Shown: in pieces, positions 6,895 to 15,534 of the stretch | How the letters are laid out: every line of letters starts with the position of its first letter | Numbering within the stretch: the first letter of the stretch is position 1 | From: CAMEON01 sp045643785 | GTDB lineage: Bacteria; Bacillota; Clostridia; Oscillospirales; CAG-272 | Assembly (NCBI GenBank): GCA_045643785.1 | Contig: JAZRFR010000110.1 | Coordinates: 1 to 21,607 of the forward strand | DNA length: 21,607 nt | Direction: 5' to 3' | The notes under the pieces: model-generated | The model's database searches: none | What the model was told of the DNA's origin: nothing | What the model saw: only the letters and a program-made list of their open reading frames with translations | Made by a program: the position numbers and the translations under genes

Positions 6895-6914
6895 TGTCCG
6901 AGAAACCTCGGACA
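6895..6914 (-). terminator. Hairpin after ytfJ, possible terminator or attenuator
   Basis: An 8-bp perfect stem (6895-6902/6907-6914) with a 4-nt loop lies 13 bp beyond the ytfJ stop. There is no T-run after it on the minus strand, so it is at best a weak terminator, or an RNA-stability hairpin between ytfJ and dacF. Confidence 0.4.
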
Positions 6915-6926
6915 GGGCGGAGGGAA

Positions 6927-7340
6927 TTACTCCTCGCTCTTGTCCTTACCGAGAAGGGCCTTCACGCGGGCGATGATCTCGGGGGAGCGCTCGATCATAT
7001 CGGCGATCTGCTCGATGGGATCCGAGGGGTTCTTCATACCTACGTTGAGCATCTCTACGTTACCGGCTGCGTCGATGACGAGGAAGCCGATGGGCTGCAT
7101 GGTCAGACCGGTACCGCCGCCTGCGCCGAAGTTCTGGGGCTTGGCGTTGGGGTCGGTCTTGCCGGCGTAATCCAGGCCGCCGGTGGCGTAGGCCATGGAT
7201 ACCTTGGACACGGGGATGATGACGGTGCCCGAGGGATGGGTGTAGGGAGTGCCGATGATGGTGTTGGTGTCAAGCAGATTCTTGATGTTCTGCAGGGAGG
7301 TCTGGATAACGTCTTGCAGCTTGGTTTCGTTGGTGGACAT
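6927..7340 (-). CDS. ytfJ: GerW/YtfJ-family sporulation protein
   Basis: This 137-aa protein matches the YtfJ (GerW) family. Family members are expressed in the forespore of Bacillus and needed for proper spore germination. The diagnostic central portion is present: GTVIIPVSKVSMAYATGG, a Gly-rich GAGGGTG loop, then PIGFLVID. No signal peptide or membrane segment is seen. An AAAGGAA Shine-Dalgarno precedes the ATG. It lies between the DUF2953 gene and dacF, its usual neighbours in Clostridia. Its presence suggests a spore-forming ancestry, though spmAB are missing at this locus and ytfJ relatives also occur in bacteria that do not sporulate. Confidence 0.9.
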   Translation of the reverse strand: MSTNETKLQDVIQTSLQNIKNLLDTNTIIGTPYTHPSGTVIIPVSKVSMAYATGGLDYAGKTDPNAKPQNFGAGGGTGLTMQPIGFLVIDAAGNVEMLNVGMKNPSDPIEQIADMIERSPEIIARVKALLGKDKSEE

Positions 7341-7394
7341 AGTCGTGGTTTCCTTTCTTTATTAAGAACAATTTTTATTTTTACGGTAATGGAA

Positions 7395-8168
7395 TTACGC
7401 CCGCTGATCGGGTACGGGAGGCTTGGGTATGCGGGGGGGCTTGGGTGCCTTGGGCACCTTGGGAGGCTTGATCCCGAGGGGATCGGGCTTGATCTTGAAA
7501 AATCCGATGAGGAATTTGATACCCGCCTTGCATACGGCGCCCAGCACGTGACCCAGGGTCAGGCGCACCGTCATATCCAGGGACAGCTCGATCTTATCCG
7601 ACAGAAAGTCGGGCTCGATGCGGATATCGGCTTTTTTCAGACCGTCCACGTGGGCGATCTTGCCGAGGAACGCCAGCAGGTACTGCACCGACTGATTGGC
7701 CACACCGTACAGCACGGCGGTTTGCATGGCCTCCTCGCTGCCGATGCGGATATGAAGCTTGGCGACCTTGATGTGCATTTTCCCGAAAAAGCGGGAGAAG
7801 AACAAACCGAGGACACGGCACACCAAAGGAATATACTGCAGGGGAGAGGGTCTTGATTCCTTGGCCTTCTTCTTTTTTGCCTTCTTTTCGGTGGCCTCGG
7901 CATCTTTTTTTGCCTTCTTTGCCTTCTTTTGTTCTTCCTTGAGCGCTTCCTTTTCAGCGGCAAGCTGATCCCGCTTGCGGATCTTTTTCAGGGTATACTG
8001 GCTGATTTTGTATTTCTTCGGCTTGTTTGAGATGATCTCGATGGGGATTCCCAAAACCCGCACCGTCACAAGCAGTTCATCCTCAAACTTCAGGATCACG
8101 TATGCGCGGATCGAGAAGAGGAAGACGAAGAACAGGACGATACAGCCGAGGATGATCCAACCCGTCAT
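7395..8168 (-). CDS. DUF2953 membrane protein
   Basis: This 257-aa protein has an N-terminal membrane helix (GWIILGCIVLFFVFLFSI, residues about 3-20) followed by the conserved DUF2953 core, as found next to scpB/ytfJ in Clostridia and Bacilli. A very lysine/alanine-rich stretch (about residues 65-106, KKAKKAKKDAE and similar) probably forms an exposed charged helix. A second conserved part follows (PLVCRVLGLFFSRFFGKMHI), then a proline/lysine-rich C-terminal tail (PPKVPKAPKPPRIPKPPVP). The function of the family is unknown; the context suggests a cell-envelope or sporulation role. Its ATG overlaps the scpB TGA by 4 nt, implying translational coupling. Confidence 0.8.
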   Translation of the reverse strand: MTGWIILGCIVLFFVFLFSIRAYVILKFEDELLVTVRVLGIPIEIISNKPKKYKISQYTLKKIRKRDQLAAEKEALKEEQKKAKKAKKDAEATEKKAKKKKAKESRPSPLQYIPLVCRVLGLFFSRFFGKMHIKVAKLHIRIGSEEAMQTAVLYGVANQSVQYLLAFLGKIAHVDGLKKADIRIEPDFLSDKIELSLDMTVRLTLGHVLGAVCKAGIKFLIGFFKIKPDPLGIKPPKVPKAPKPPRIPKPPVPDQRA

Positions 8169-8845
8169 AGCGTAGCCTCCTCACCGTCGGCGGCAGGGGA
8201 TTCTGCATCGGAGATAACCTCCTCAGCGGAGTCGATGGAGAGCTGATCCTTGTCGGCCTCCTCTACCATAACGCCCTCGGTCTGGGCGGCGGCCACACCC
8301 AGGGCCTCGGTCTCGGGGAGATCCGCCAGGGATTCAAGACCGAACACCCGCAGGAATTTATCCGTGGTGCCGTAGAGCATGGGGCGGCCGGGGGCGTCCA
8401 GACGTCCGACAGCCTCAATGAGACCCTTATCCAAGAGGGAAGTGACGGCGTAGGAGCTGTCCACACCGCGGACGACGTCCACGTAGGAGCGGGTCACAGG
8501 CTGATTGTAAGCCACCACGGCCAAGACCTCCAGGGAGGAATTGGAGAGGTTACCGCCCCGCTTGATGCCCAGGGCTTCCCGGATGTAGGGGGCGAAAATA
8601 TCCTTGGTGGTAAGCTGACAGGTATCGGGGTACATGAGTAGCTGAATGCCGCGATCCCTGTAGCCCTCGGCCATGTGGGAGATGAGGTTACGCAGATCCT
8701 TTTGGGAAAGACCGATGACCTCGGAGAGCTTTTCATATTTGACGGGGTAGCCCGCCGCGAAGAGGATGGCCTCAATGGCGCGTTCCACGTCCTGCACCGA
8801 GCCCAGAATCTCTTCGGTCTCGGGCGTGTTCTTATCATTCGGCAC
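8165..8845 (-). CDS. scpB: Segregation and condensation protein B
   Basis: This 226-aa ScpB is the winged-helix kleisin-associated subunit of the SMC-ScpA-ScpB condensin complex, which compacts and segregates chromosomes. The recognisable core runs from AIEAILFAAGYPVKYEKLSE to LLDKGLIEAVGRLDAPGRP and LYGTTDKFLRVFGL, covering both winged-helix domains (about 20-175). The acidic C-terminal tail (about 190-226) is variable in the family. The start is GTG at 8845 with AAGGAGGT 8 nt upstream, and it overlaps the end of scpA by 11 nt, a strong sign of coupled synthesis. No residue anomalies are seen. Confidence 0.95.
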   Translation of the reverse strand: MPNDKNTPETEEILGSVQDVERAIEAILFAAGYPVKYEKLSEVIGLSQKDLRNLISHMAEGYRDRGIQLLMYPDTCQLTTKDIFAPYIREALGIKRGGNLSNSSLEVLAVVAYNQPVTRSYVDVVRGVDSSYAVTSLLDKGLIEAVGRLDAPGRPMLYGTTDKFLRVFGLESLADLPETEALGVAAAQTEGVMVEEADKDQLSIDSAEEVISDAESPAADGEEATL

Positions 8846-9644
8846 GGTCGGGTACCTCCTTGTTTACAGAATCAAAGTCGGAGCTGAATTCCGAGGTCAT
8901 CTCCTCGGTGGCGGGTTCTTCGCCCATCAGGAATTCGGTATCAGCGCCGAAAACCGAGCTTTCGACGTCGTTTTCCACCAGAACGATGCGGCGCATTTTC
9001 ATAAGCTCCAGAACACCCAGGAAAATGGCGATCATGTCGGGCAGGGAGACAGAGTCCTCAATGAGGGTGTGGAGCGACACCTTTTCTTTGGTCTCAAAGT
9101 GCCGCAGGATGCCCACGATCTTGGCCTCAACGGGGACGATGGGCTTGGCGATCATGGGAGTGAAGGTCACCTTGTCCGCCGAGGGATGCTCCTCGCGGTA
9201 GGCGATGATGCGGCGTACGGCCAGGCACAGGGAGGTGACGGTCTGATCCGCCACGAAGGTCTTGTCTACCGATATTTCGTCGGTGTCCTTGTCCATACGG
9301 CCGCTGTACTTGGTATACGCCTTGCCGAGGAGGGCGGCGGCGGCCTTGGCCTGCTGGTACTTGATCAGGGCTTCGGCCAGGGCGGCGCGGGGATCCTCCT
9401 CCTCGGGCTCGGCCTTGGGCAGGAGCATTTTGCTCTTGATGAGCATCACCTCGGAGGCCATGACGATGAACTCGGCGGCCAGATCCATGTCCAGCTGCTC
9501 GGCCTCGGTGATGTATTCCATGTACTGATCGCAGATGAGTGCGATGGGGATATCGGTGATCTCCACCTTGTTCTTCTGGATCAGGGAGAGCAGAAGATCA
9601 AGGGGGCCTTCAAAGGCTTCAAGTCGGTAAGTCAGCGCTTCCAC
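8835..9644 (-). CDS. scpA: Segregation and condensation protein A (kleisin)
   Basis: This 269-aa ScpA is the kleisin that bridges the SMC head domains in bacterial condensin. The N-terminal SMC-binding signature is intact (FEGPLDLLLSLIQKNKVEI, residues about 13-31), followed by the helix MASEVMLIKSKMLLP. The C-terminal winged helix (about 180-235) is less conserved, with an acidic tail. The start is GTG at 9644 with AAAGGAG 7 nt upstream; the ATG alternatives would cut into the conserved N-terminus. It sits 30 bp after the M50 protease gene and overlaps scpB, so the block is co-transcribed. Confidence 0.95.
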   Translation of the reverse strand: MEALTYRLEAFEGPLDLLLSLIQKNKVEITDIPIALICDQYMEYITEAEQLDMDLAAEFIVMASEVMLIKSKMLLPKAEPEEEDPRAALAEALIKYQQAKAAAALLGKAYTKYSGRMDKDTDEISVDKTFVADQTVTSLCLAVRRIIAYREEHPSADKVTFTPMIAKPIVPVEAKIVGILRHFETKEKVSLHTLIEDSVSLPDMIAIFLGVLELMKMRRIVLVENDVESSVFGADTEFLMGEEPATEEMTSEFSSDFDSVNKEVPDRAE

Positions 9645-9674
9645 TTCCGCGCTCCTTTCGTTAAGATTTTACGC

Positions 9675-10451
9675 TTACGCGTACATGAGATTGCTCAGGT
9701 AGTTGAGCATGGCGTTGAACACTCCAAGCTCGGCGGTGCCTCCGCCCATACCCGTGATGGTAAAGAGTCCGTTGATGACCCAATTTTCAAAGGCGGCGAG
9801 GGGATTGAGCCCCAATCGGCTGAGCATGAAAAAGAGAATGATACAGCCGATCATGATGTAGCGCTCGTACCGCATCACGCCGAAATACCACTTGGGGGGC
9901 AGGAAGGCGTAGAAGATACGGGAGCCGTCAAAGGGAGGGATGGGGATGAGATTGAAGATGGCCAGGATGACATTCATGGCCACGCCCATGTAGAGCAGGT
10001 AGATAACGAGGGACATCACCGTAAAGCCCAGCGTACCCGTGAACTTCTGCTGTGTACCCATGGCGATGATGTAGCTGATGGCCTCACTGCCGTAGTACTC
10101 CACCGCAAAGATCATGACGATGCGCAGAACGGCCAGATGAATGATGGCCAGACAGACGTTAGAGAGGGGGCCTGCCGCGCCCGTGATGGCCATGTCGCGG
10201 CGGGGGTTCTTGAAGTAGCGGGCGTTGATGGGAACGGGCTTGGCCCATCCGATGTGGAACACCAGCATGGACAGAAAGCCGAACAGGTCAAAGTGCTTGA
10301 CGGGGTTGAGGGTGATGCGTCCCAGACTGCGGGCGGTGGGATCGCCCAGCTTGTAGGCCGCGTAGCCGTGGGCGGACTCGTGTACCGAGAGCGCCATGAG
10401 CATGACGGGCATGGAGAGCAGCATCAGAAGAATATCCGAGAGAAAATTCAA
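9675..10451 (-). CDS. Site-2 protease family (M50) membrane metalloprotease
   Basis: This 258-aa polytopic membrane protein of the YwhC-like branch of peptidase family M50 is a zinc protease that cuts within the membrane. The zinc motif HESAH is at residues 24-28 inside the first helix, and the third ligand lies in NLIPIPPFDGSR (Asp174). Five to six hydrophobic segments are visible. Family members are found beside scpA in many Firmicutes, but their substrates are largely unknown. The start is an unusual TTG at 10451, supported by AAAGGAGG 8 nt upstream and by the expected position of the HExxH helix. It begins 30 bp after lysA. Confidence 0.9.
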   Translation of the reverse strand: MNFLSDILLMLLSMPVMLMALSVHESAHGYAAYKLGDPTARSLGRITLNPVKHFDLFGFLSMLVFHIGWAKPVPINARYFKNPRRDMAITGAAGPLSNVCLAIIHLAVLRIVMIFAVEYYGSEAISYIIAMGTQQKFTGTLGFTVMSLVIYLLYMGVAMNVILAIFNLIPIPPFDGSRIFYAFLPPKWYFGVMRYERYIMIGCIILFFMLSRLGLNPLAAFENWVINGLFTITGMGGGTAELGVFNAMLNYLSNLMYA

Positions 10452-10481
10452 AAGGAACGCCTCCTTTCGGGGAGAGGGAAA

Positions 10482-11786
10482 TCAAAGAATATCGTTGCGG
10501 ATGAGATCCTCGTAGGTCTCGCGTCGCACGGCCACCCGAGCCTTGCCGTCCTTGACCAGGATCACGGGAGGGCGGGGCAGGCGGTTGTAGTTGGAGGCCA
10601 TGGCGAAGTTGTAAGCGCCCGTGGTCAGCACCGCCAGAATATCGCCGCGGTGTGCCTCTTGCAGGGGCATATCCTCACCGATGAGGTCACCCGACTCACA
10701 GCAACGGCCTGCGATGGTCACCCGACAGTCGCGGGGGGCGTCGGGGCGGTTGGCGATGAGAGCGGTGTAGGTAGACTGGTACAGAGCGTAGCGGGGATTG
10801 TCGGGCATACCGCCGTCTACGGACACGTAGGTGCGGAAGCCGGGAATCTCCTTGATCGAGCCCACGGTGTACAGGGTGATGCCGGCGGCGGCTACCAGAG
10901 AGCGACCGGGCTCCAGAATGACCTTGGGCATACGGACGCCGTGGGTGTCGCAGAAGCCCCGCACGATGGCGGCCATATCCTTGATGGCGGCGGCGTAGTC
11001 CACGGGACGGTCGTACTCGGTATAGGGTACGCCCAGTCCACCGCCCAGATTCAGCTCCTCGGCCTCACAGCCGCATTCCTCCTTGACCGACGCGATGAAT
11101 CTCACCATAATGTCGGCGGCGGAAGAGAAGGGATCGGTGTCAAAGATCTGAGAGCCGATGTGGCAATGGAAGCCCGACAGGTGCAGGTGGGGCTTGGAGA
11201 GAGCCAGCTTGACGATGGCCATAGCCTGCCCCGTCTCAATGGCGGAGCCAAACTTGGAATCCACCGAGCCGGTCACGATGGCCTTGTGGGTATGGGGGTC
11301 GATACCGGGGGTGGTGCGGAGCAGAATGCGCTGGATGATGCCCCGCTCTGCGGCGTGGGCTTCCAGAGCATCCAGCTCATCGGCGTTGTCCACCACGAAG
11401 GTGCCCACGCCCATGTCCATAGCGTCGCAAATGTCCCGCTCGGTCTTGTTGTTGCCGTGGAAGTAAATGCGCTCGGCAGGGAAGCCCGCTCTCTTGGCGG
11501 TATACAGCTCACCGCCCGATACGCAGTCCACGCCCATGCCTTCCTCAGCGGCGATGCGGTAGATGCCCGTAAAGCACAAAGCCTTGGAGGCGTACAGCGG
11601 CAGGGCGTCAGCCCCGAAGTAGGTGTGGGCGGCGTCCAGATAGGTGCGCATCATAGCGCGGATGGCGTCCTCGTCCATGATGTAGGCGGGGGTGCCGTAT
11701 TCACGGGCTAACTCAATGGTGTCCAGCCCGCCGATGGCGAGATGACCCGCATCATTGACGGATAAATGATTGTACAGAAGATTCAT
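10482..11786 (-). CDS. lysA: Diaminopimelate decarboxylase
   Basis: This 434-aa PLP enzyme converts meso-diaminopimelate to L-lysine, the last step of lysine synthesis, and competes with peptidoglycan for DAP. The PLP lysine is K68 in YASKAL. Other fold-type III decarboxylase motifs are intact: HIGSQ (209-213), GGGLG (248-252), EPGRS (292-296) and CESGD (363-367), with the active-site Cys supplied across the dimer. The length is usual. An AAGGACA Shine-Dalgarno precedes the ATG at 11786. Between it and engB lies a 143-bp spacer filled with hairpins and no clear promoter. No lysine riboswitch is visible upstream. Confidence 0.96.
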   Translation of the reverse strand: MNLLYNHLSVNDAGHLAIGGLDTIELAREYGTPAYIMDEDAIRAMMRTYLDAAHTYFGADALPLYASKALCFTGIYRIAAEEGMGVDCVSGGELYTAKRAGFPAERIYFHGNNKTERDICDAMDMGVGTFVVDNADELDALEAHAAERGIIQRILLRTTPGIDPHTHKAIVTGSVDSKFGSAIETGQAMAIVKLALSKPHLHLSGFHCHIGSQIFDTDPFSSAADIMVRFIASVKEECGCEAEELNLGGGLGVPYTEYDRPVDYAAAIKDMAAIVRGFCDTHGVRMPKVILEPGRSLVAAAGITLYTVGSIKEIPGFRTYVSVDGGMPDNPRYALYQSTYTALIANRPDAPRDCRVTIAGRCCESGDLIGEDMPLQEAHRGDILAVLTTGAYNFAMASNYNRLPRPPVILVKDGKARVAVRRETYEDLIRNDIL

Positions 11787-11819
11787 GACTATGTCCTTAA
11801 AGCGTTGCCAAACAACACT

Positions 11820-11919
11820 TTTTTAAAGTTCTTGAAGATTCTTAAGAAACTTCTTCCAAGAAGTTCCTTAAGCGGGATCCAAGGGAAGAGCCCTTGGCGG
11901 GGCTTGGGGCAGAGCCCCG
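11820..11919. repeat. Hairpin-rich intergenic repeat, copy A
   Basis: The engB-lysA spacer holds AAAGTTCTTGAAG followed by a 15-bp stem (11841-11855/11858-11872) that is fully paired, with a G-U, only on the minus strand. Two 7-bp hairpins follow, 11879-11885/11891-11897 and 11898-11904/11913-11919. The first part (AAAGTTCTTGAAG, then GAAACTTCTT and AAGAAGTT) recurs in inverse orientation at 18711-18763. I see no promoter or ORF here. Confidence 0.65.
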
Positions 11920-11929
11920 AAAAACGCGC

Positions 11930-12550
11930 TTACTTACTCATCCGCACGCCCGTCATGATGCCGATCTGACGGAGCACCTCGTCCCGCCCCTCGTTTTTCA
12001 GGGAGGAGAAGGGAATGATGACGGTGTCCTCGTCCAGAGCGGGATCGGCGGCGATGGCGGCCAAATTGTTCTTTCGCTCGGTGGCGTTCAGCTTGTCTAT
12101 CTTGGTGGCGATGACGAAGTAGGGAATCCCCGCGGCGCGGAGGTAGTACACCATGGCGCGGTCGTCATCGGTCAGGCCGATGCGACTGTCCACCAGCTGG
12201 GCCACGGCGGCCAGACGGTCCAGATTGGGATTCTTGGTGAAAAAACCGTCGGTCAGGGTCTGCCACTTGATCTGATCCTCCTTGGGGCGCTTGGCAAAGC
12301 CGTAGCCGGGGAGGTCAACCAGAAAGAGCTTCTTGTCGATCTCGTAGAAGTTGACGGTGATGGTCTTACCGGGGGCAGAGCTGACGCGAGCCAGGGATTT
12401 GCGCCCCAGGATGGAGTTGATCAGGGAGCTTTTACCCACGTTGGAGCGCCCGGACAGGGCGATCTGGGGAATGGGATCCGAGGGGAACTGACGGATCTCT
12501 CCCGCGGTCATGCGGAGATTGACGTTTTGGAGATTGATGGGAGCGGCCAT
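11930..12550 (-). CDS. engB: Ribosome biogenesis GTPase YsxC/EngB
   Basis: This 206-aa GTPase of the EngB (YsxC/YihA) family is needed for assembly of the 50S ribosomal subunit. The GTPase motifs are G1 GRSNVGKS (34-41), G3 DLPGYG (79-84), G4 TKID (149-152) and G5-like SS (182-183). The length matches the family. It begins 28 bp after lon, with AAAGGAGA upstream of the ATG, reproducing the lon-ysxC pair of Bacillus and Clostridia. No deviations are seen. Confidence 0.97.
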   Translation of the reverse strand: MAAPINLQNVNLRMTAGEIRQFPSDPIPQIALSGRSNVGKSSLINSILGRKSLARVSSAPGKTITVNFYEIDKKLFLVDLPGYGFAKRPKEDQIKWQTLTDGFFTKNPNLDRLAAVAQLVDSRIGLTDDDRAMVYYLRAAGIPYFVIATKIDKLNATERKNNLAAIAADPALDEDTVIIPFSSLKNEGRDEVLRQIGIMTGVRMSK

Positions 12551-12578
12551 GGGTCGTCTCCTTTCTTTACTTACAGAC

Positions 12579-14999
12579 TTACAGAGTAGCGGAGGGACGG
12601 ACTGTCACCTCGGGGGTCAGCACGGGGGCGGAAACTGCCTGTGCCGTAGCCTTTTCGGGGAGAACCAGCGCGGCGGCCAGCACCTCGGAAGCCTTACGGC
12701 AGGGAACAAAGGTCAGATTCTCGCGAGCGATGGGGTCGATCTCGTCCAGATCACCCAGATTGTCGGCGGGAATGCAGACCGTGGTGATGCCTGCGGCGTA
12801 AGCGGCCATGGTCTTTTCCTTCAAGCCGCCGATGGCCAGCACGTTGCCCCGCAGGGTCACTTCACCCGTCATGGCCACGTCGCGGCGAACGGGGATGTTT
12901 GCCAGAGCAGAGACCAGCGCGGTGGTCATGGTCACGCCGGCGGAAGGGCCGTCCTTGGGCACGGCGCCCTCGGGGACGTGAATGTGGATATCCTTCTTCT
13001 GGTAGAAGTCGGAGGGGATGCCATACTGCGCGGCGATACTGCGTACAAAGGTCAGAGCCGCGTGAGCGGATTCCTTCATGACGTCGCCCAAAGAGCCGGT
13101 CAGCTCCAGCTTGCCGGTACCGTCCAGCACCGCCACCTCCACGCGGAGCATGTCGCCGCCTACTTCGGTGTAGGCCAGACCGTTCACCACGCCCACCTCG
13201 TCCTCGGAGGCGATGTGCTCGGGGAGCATCTTGCGGCTGCCCAGATAGGTCTTTACGTCGGTAGCGTCGATGGTCACGCGCTTGGTGTCGGGCTCTTCTA
13301 CCAGCCGCTTGGCGGCCTTGCGGCAGAGGGCGGCGACGGAACGCTCCAGATTACGCACGCCTGCCTCGCGGGTGTAGTAGTCGATGAGCTCGGCCACAGC
13401 GGCGTCGGTGATCTTCAGGGTTCGCTTGGTCAGCCCGTGCTTTTTGAGTTGCTTGGGGATGAGATGGTTCAGCGCAATGCTGATCTTCTCGTTCTTGGTA
13501 TAGGAGGGAAGCTGAATGATCTCCATACGGTCGATCAAGGGCTTCGGAATGGTATCCATGCTATTCGCCGTGGCGATGAACAGGGTGTCGGACAGATCGA
13601 AGGGAAGCTCCACGAAGTGGTCGCGGAAGAACTTGTTCTGCTCGGGGTCCAGTACCTCCAGAAGAGCCGAGGAGGGATCGCCGTGGGCGTCTCTTGTCAG
13701 CTTGTCGATCTCGTCCAGGAGCATGAGGGGATTGCGTACCCCTACCTGGGACAGGGCCGTGACGATACGGCCGGGCATGGCGCCGATGTAGGTCTTTCTG
13801 TGGCCGCGGATATCCGATTCATCCCGCACGCCGCCCAGAGATACGCGGACGTACTTGCGCTTCATGGCGCGGGCGATGGAGGCCGCGATGGAGGTCTTAC
13901 CCACACCGGGAGGGCCTACGAGACAGATGATCTGGTTTTTCAGCTCGGGCGCGATCTGCTTGACCGCCATGAACTCCAGAATGCGCTCCTTGACCTTCTC
14001 CATGCCGTCGTGATCGGCGTCCAGCACCTTTCTTGCGGCGGCTACGTCCACGCGGTCGCGGGTGGACTTCTTCCAGGGAAGCTCCAGACAGACGTCCAGA
14101 TAGTTGGAGATGACCGAGGACTCGGCAGAGCCGAAGGGCAGGCGAGCCAGCTTGCCGTTTTCCTTCAGCAGCTTTTCCTCCACCTCGGCGGGAAGCTCGG
14201 CTTCCAGAATGCGGTTGTAGAACTCGTCGGGGTCACCGCCGCCCTCACCCAGCTCGTCCTGGATGACCTTCATTTCCTCGCGGAGGTAGTACTCCCGCTG
14301 GTGGCGGTTGATCCGCGCGCGGACGCGGCGGTTGATCTCGTTTTCGGTGGCCAGCAGATCTCCCTCGTGCTTCATGATGAGAATGAGGGTGTCGATGCGC
14401 ACCATGGGCTCAAAGCATTCCAGAATGGCCTGCTTGTCCTCGTAGCGCACCAGAATATTGGCGGCCACGAAATCGGCGTACAAACCGGGGTTCTTGATGG
14501 TGGAGACGTGGGTCATGATGTCGTCGGCCACGGCGGGGATGTAGCGTACCACGCTCTGGAGCACCTTGTTGGCCTCGCGGAGGTAGGCCTCTCCCTCGAT
14601 GCCGCCGTTGTCGTCGGTGACGACGGTCTTGGAAATGACGCTCGCCACGGTGAACTTGCCCAGAGGAATGATGGAGGAGAGCTGGGCGCGGCACTGACCC
14701 TCGGCGATGAGACGGGTGTCTCCGTCGGGGGTGCGGATGAGCTGCTTGATGCGGGCGACGGTGCCCACGGGGCAGAGCTTGGTGATATCGGGCTCACCGG
14801 TATCGGGCTCGGAGATATCGAGCAGGGAAGCGAGGAGCACCAGCTCACCCCCGGATGCGGCCGACTGGGCGGCGGCGGCGGATTTGAAGCTGTCTCTCGG
14901 AATGTCGCAGTTGACGGTCATTCCGGGGAAGGCAACGACGCCCCGCAGCACCACGAGGGGCAGGGTCTGGTTTTCGGCTTTTTCGATGTACTTGGACAT
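12579..14999 (-). CDS. lon: ATP-dependent protease Lon (LonA)
   Basis: This 806-aa cytoplasmic protease uses ATP to unfold and degrade damaged and regulatory proteins. In order it has an N-terminal substrate-binding LON domain (about 10-205), a coiled-coil region (about 215-285), an AAA+ module with Walker A GPPGVGKT (362-369) and Walker B LMLLDEID (425-432), and the C-terminal peptidase with the Ser686-Lys727 dyad (PKDGPSAG, GGLKEK). The length is typical for LonA. The last 25 residues are a non-conserved Ala/Pro/Thr-rich tail. A GAAAGGAT Shine-Dalgarno precedes the ATG at 14999. Its own promoter lies about 95 bp upstream; I see no CIRCE or clear CtsR site. Confidence 0.97.
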   Translation of the reverse strand: MSKYIEKAENQTLPLVVLRGVVAFPGMTVNCDIPRDSFKSAAAAQSAASGGELVLLASLLDISEPDTGEPDITKLCPVGTVARIKQLIRTPDGDTRLIAEGQCRAQLSSIIPLGKFTVASVISKTVVTDDNGGIEGEAYLREANKVLQSVVRYIPAVADDIMTHVSTIKNPGLYADFVAANILVRYEDKQAILECFEPMVRIDTLILIMKHEGDLLATENEINRRVRARINRHQREYYLREEMKVIQDELGEGGGDPDEFYNRILEAELPAEVEEKLLKENGKLARLPFGSAESSVISNYLDVCLELPWKKSTRDRVDVAAARKVLDADHDGMEKVKERILEFMAVKQIAPELKNQIICLVGPPGVGKTSIAASIARAMKRKYVRVSLGGVRDESDIRGHRKTYIGAMPGRIVTALSQVGVRNPLMLLDEIDKLTRDAHGDPSSALLEVLDPEQNKFFRDHFVELPFDLSDTLFIATANSMDTIPKPLIDRMEIIQLPSYTKNEKISIALNHLIPKQLKKHGLTKRTLKITDAAVAELIDYYTREAGVRNLERSVAALCRKAAKRLVEEPDTKRVTIDATDVKTYLGSRKMLPEHIASEDEVGVVNGLAYTEVGGDMLRVEVAVLDGTGKLELTGSLGDVMKESAHAALTFVRSIAAQYGIPSDFYQKKDIHIHVPEGAVPKDGPSAGVTMTTALVSALANIPVRRDVAMTGEVTLRGNVLAIGGLKEKTMAAYAAGITTVCIPADNLGDLDEIDPIARENLTFVPCRKASEVLAAALVLPEKATAQAVSAPVLTPEVTVRPSATL

Positions 15000-15095
15000 G
15001 GTAATATGGGGATCCTTTCGTATGCCGACCCCAAACGGGCGGCGCTGTATGATGAATACGGGAAGATAATACTACCCGATTATAGTTTTCTATTC

Positions 15096-15124
15096 ATTAT
15101 AGCATACTTTTGCGAAAATTTCCA
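15096..15124 (-). promoter_or_regulatory. Sigma-A promoter of the lon operon
   Basis: On the minus strand there is TGGAAA (15124-15119), a 17-bp spacer and TATAAT (15101-15096), with the extended -10 TGC. It starts the long minus-strand series lon-engB and probably onward. No heat-shock operator is recognised. Confidence 0.75.
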
Positions 15125-15173
15125 TAGGTATAGAAGAATTTTTACAAAATTATTTTCTGTTTGTCTTTAGCAG

Positions 15174-15481
15174 ACGAAAAGCCGCCGCGGCTTTCGTTCC
15201 AAGGGGCGCGAAGCGGAAGCAAACTGCACGGGAGAATGATCCGCTTTCCCCCACCGGAATGGCGCGCATTAGGATCTGGAGGAACGGATAGCCGAAGTAA
15301 TTGTGTGCACGTTATGCCAAGCCCTTTGGGGCTTGGCGGGGAACGGGAGGACGGAATGGTTTGCATCAACCCAAACCCCATCGGAGACTCTGAACCCCTG
15401 TTCGCGCCAAAGAAAAACTCATTCCAAAGATAACCGTGCGCTCACTATGCAAAGTCTGGCGACTTTGCGGGGTTCAGAGTC
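15174..15481. repeat. Non-coding palindromic stretch between lon and tRNA-Lys
   Basis: About 300 bp has no convincing gene. It contains a bulged hairpin near 15174-15198, a 9-bp stem 15316-15324/15329-15337, and a 13-bp perfect inverted repeat 15386-15398/15469-15481. The last one encloses a smaller 8-bp hairpin (15449-15456/15461-15468). Within it, 15377-15398 duplicates the 3' end of the neighbouring tRNA-Lys. Short ORFs on either strand lack ribosome binding sites. It is most likely a mobile-element remnant or intergenic repeat. Confidence 0.6.
15377..15398 (-). repeat. Partial copy of the tRNA-Lys 3' end (att-like)
   Basis: Bases 15377-15390 are identical to 15540-15553 of the tRNA (14 of 14). 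After one extra T, GAACCCC is also shared (15392-15398 with 15554-15560). It therefore copies the T-arm and acceptor strand in the same orientation as the tRNA, about 160 bp from it. This is the pattern left by integration at a tRNA 3' end. Confidence 0.55.
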
Positions 15482-15496
15482 GTGAATAAATCAGCA

Positions 15497-15534
15497 AAAA
15501 AAGAGGAAGCACTTGAAAGTGCTTCCTCTTTTTT
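15497..15534 (-). terminator. Terminator of tRNA-Lys
   Basis: A 17-bp perfect stem (15497-15513/15518-15534) with a 4-nt loop has a core GAGGAAGCACT and runs of A and T at its ends. It immediately follows the tRNA CCA end and is symmetric, so it could act in both directions. Confidence 0.9.

Noticed and set aside
8766..11711. 981-codon plus-strand ORF opposite scpB, scpA, the M50 protease and lysA
   Set aside because: His/Gly/Val-rich composition typical of antisense reading of high-GC genes; it spans four clear minus-strand genes.
11898..11919. Terminator of engB
   Set aside because: The GC stem has its T-run on the wrong side for minus-strand transcription; treated as part of the intergenic repeat.
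15000..15124. Heat-shock operator (CIRCE or CtsR box) at the lon promoter
   Set aside because: No TTAGCACTC dyad or tandem GGTCAAA-type heptamers are found.
12510..15170. 886-codon plus-strand ORF opposite lon and engB
   Set aside because: Antisense shadow of lon, with the same composition bias and no domains.
15142..15433. Short ORFs on both strands between lon and the tRNA
   Set aside because: No ribosome binding site, and they consist of palindromic repeat sequence.
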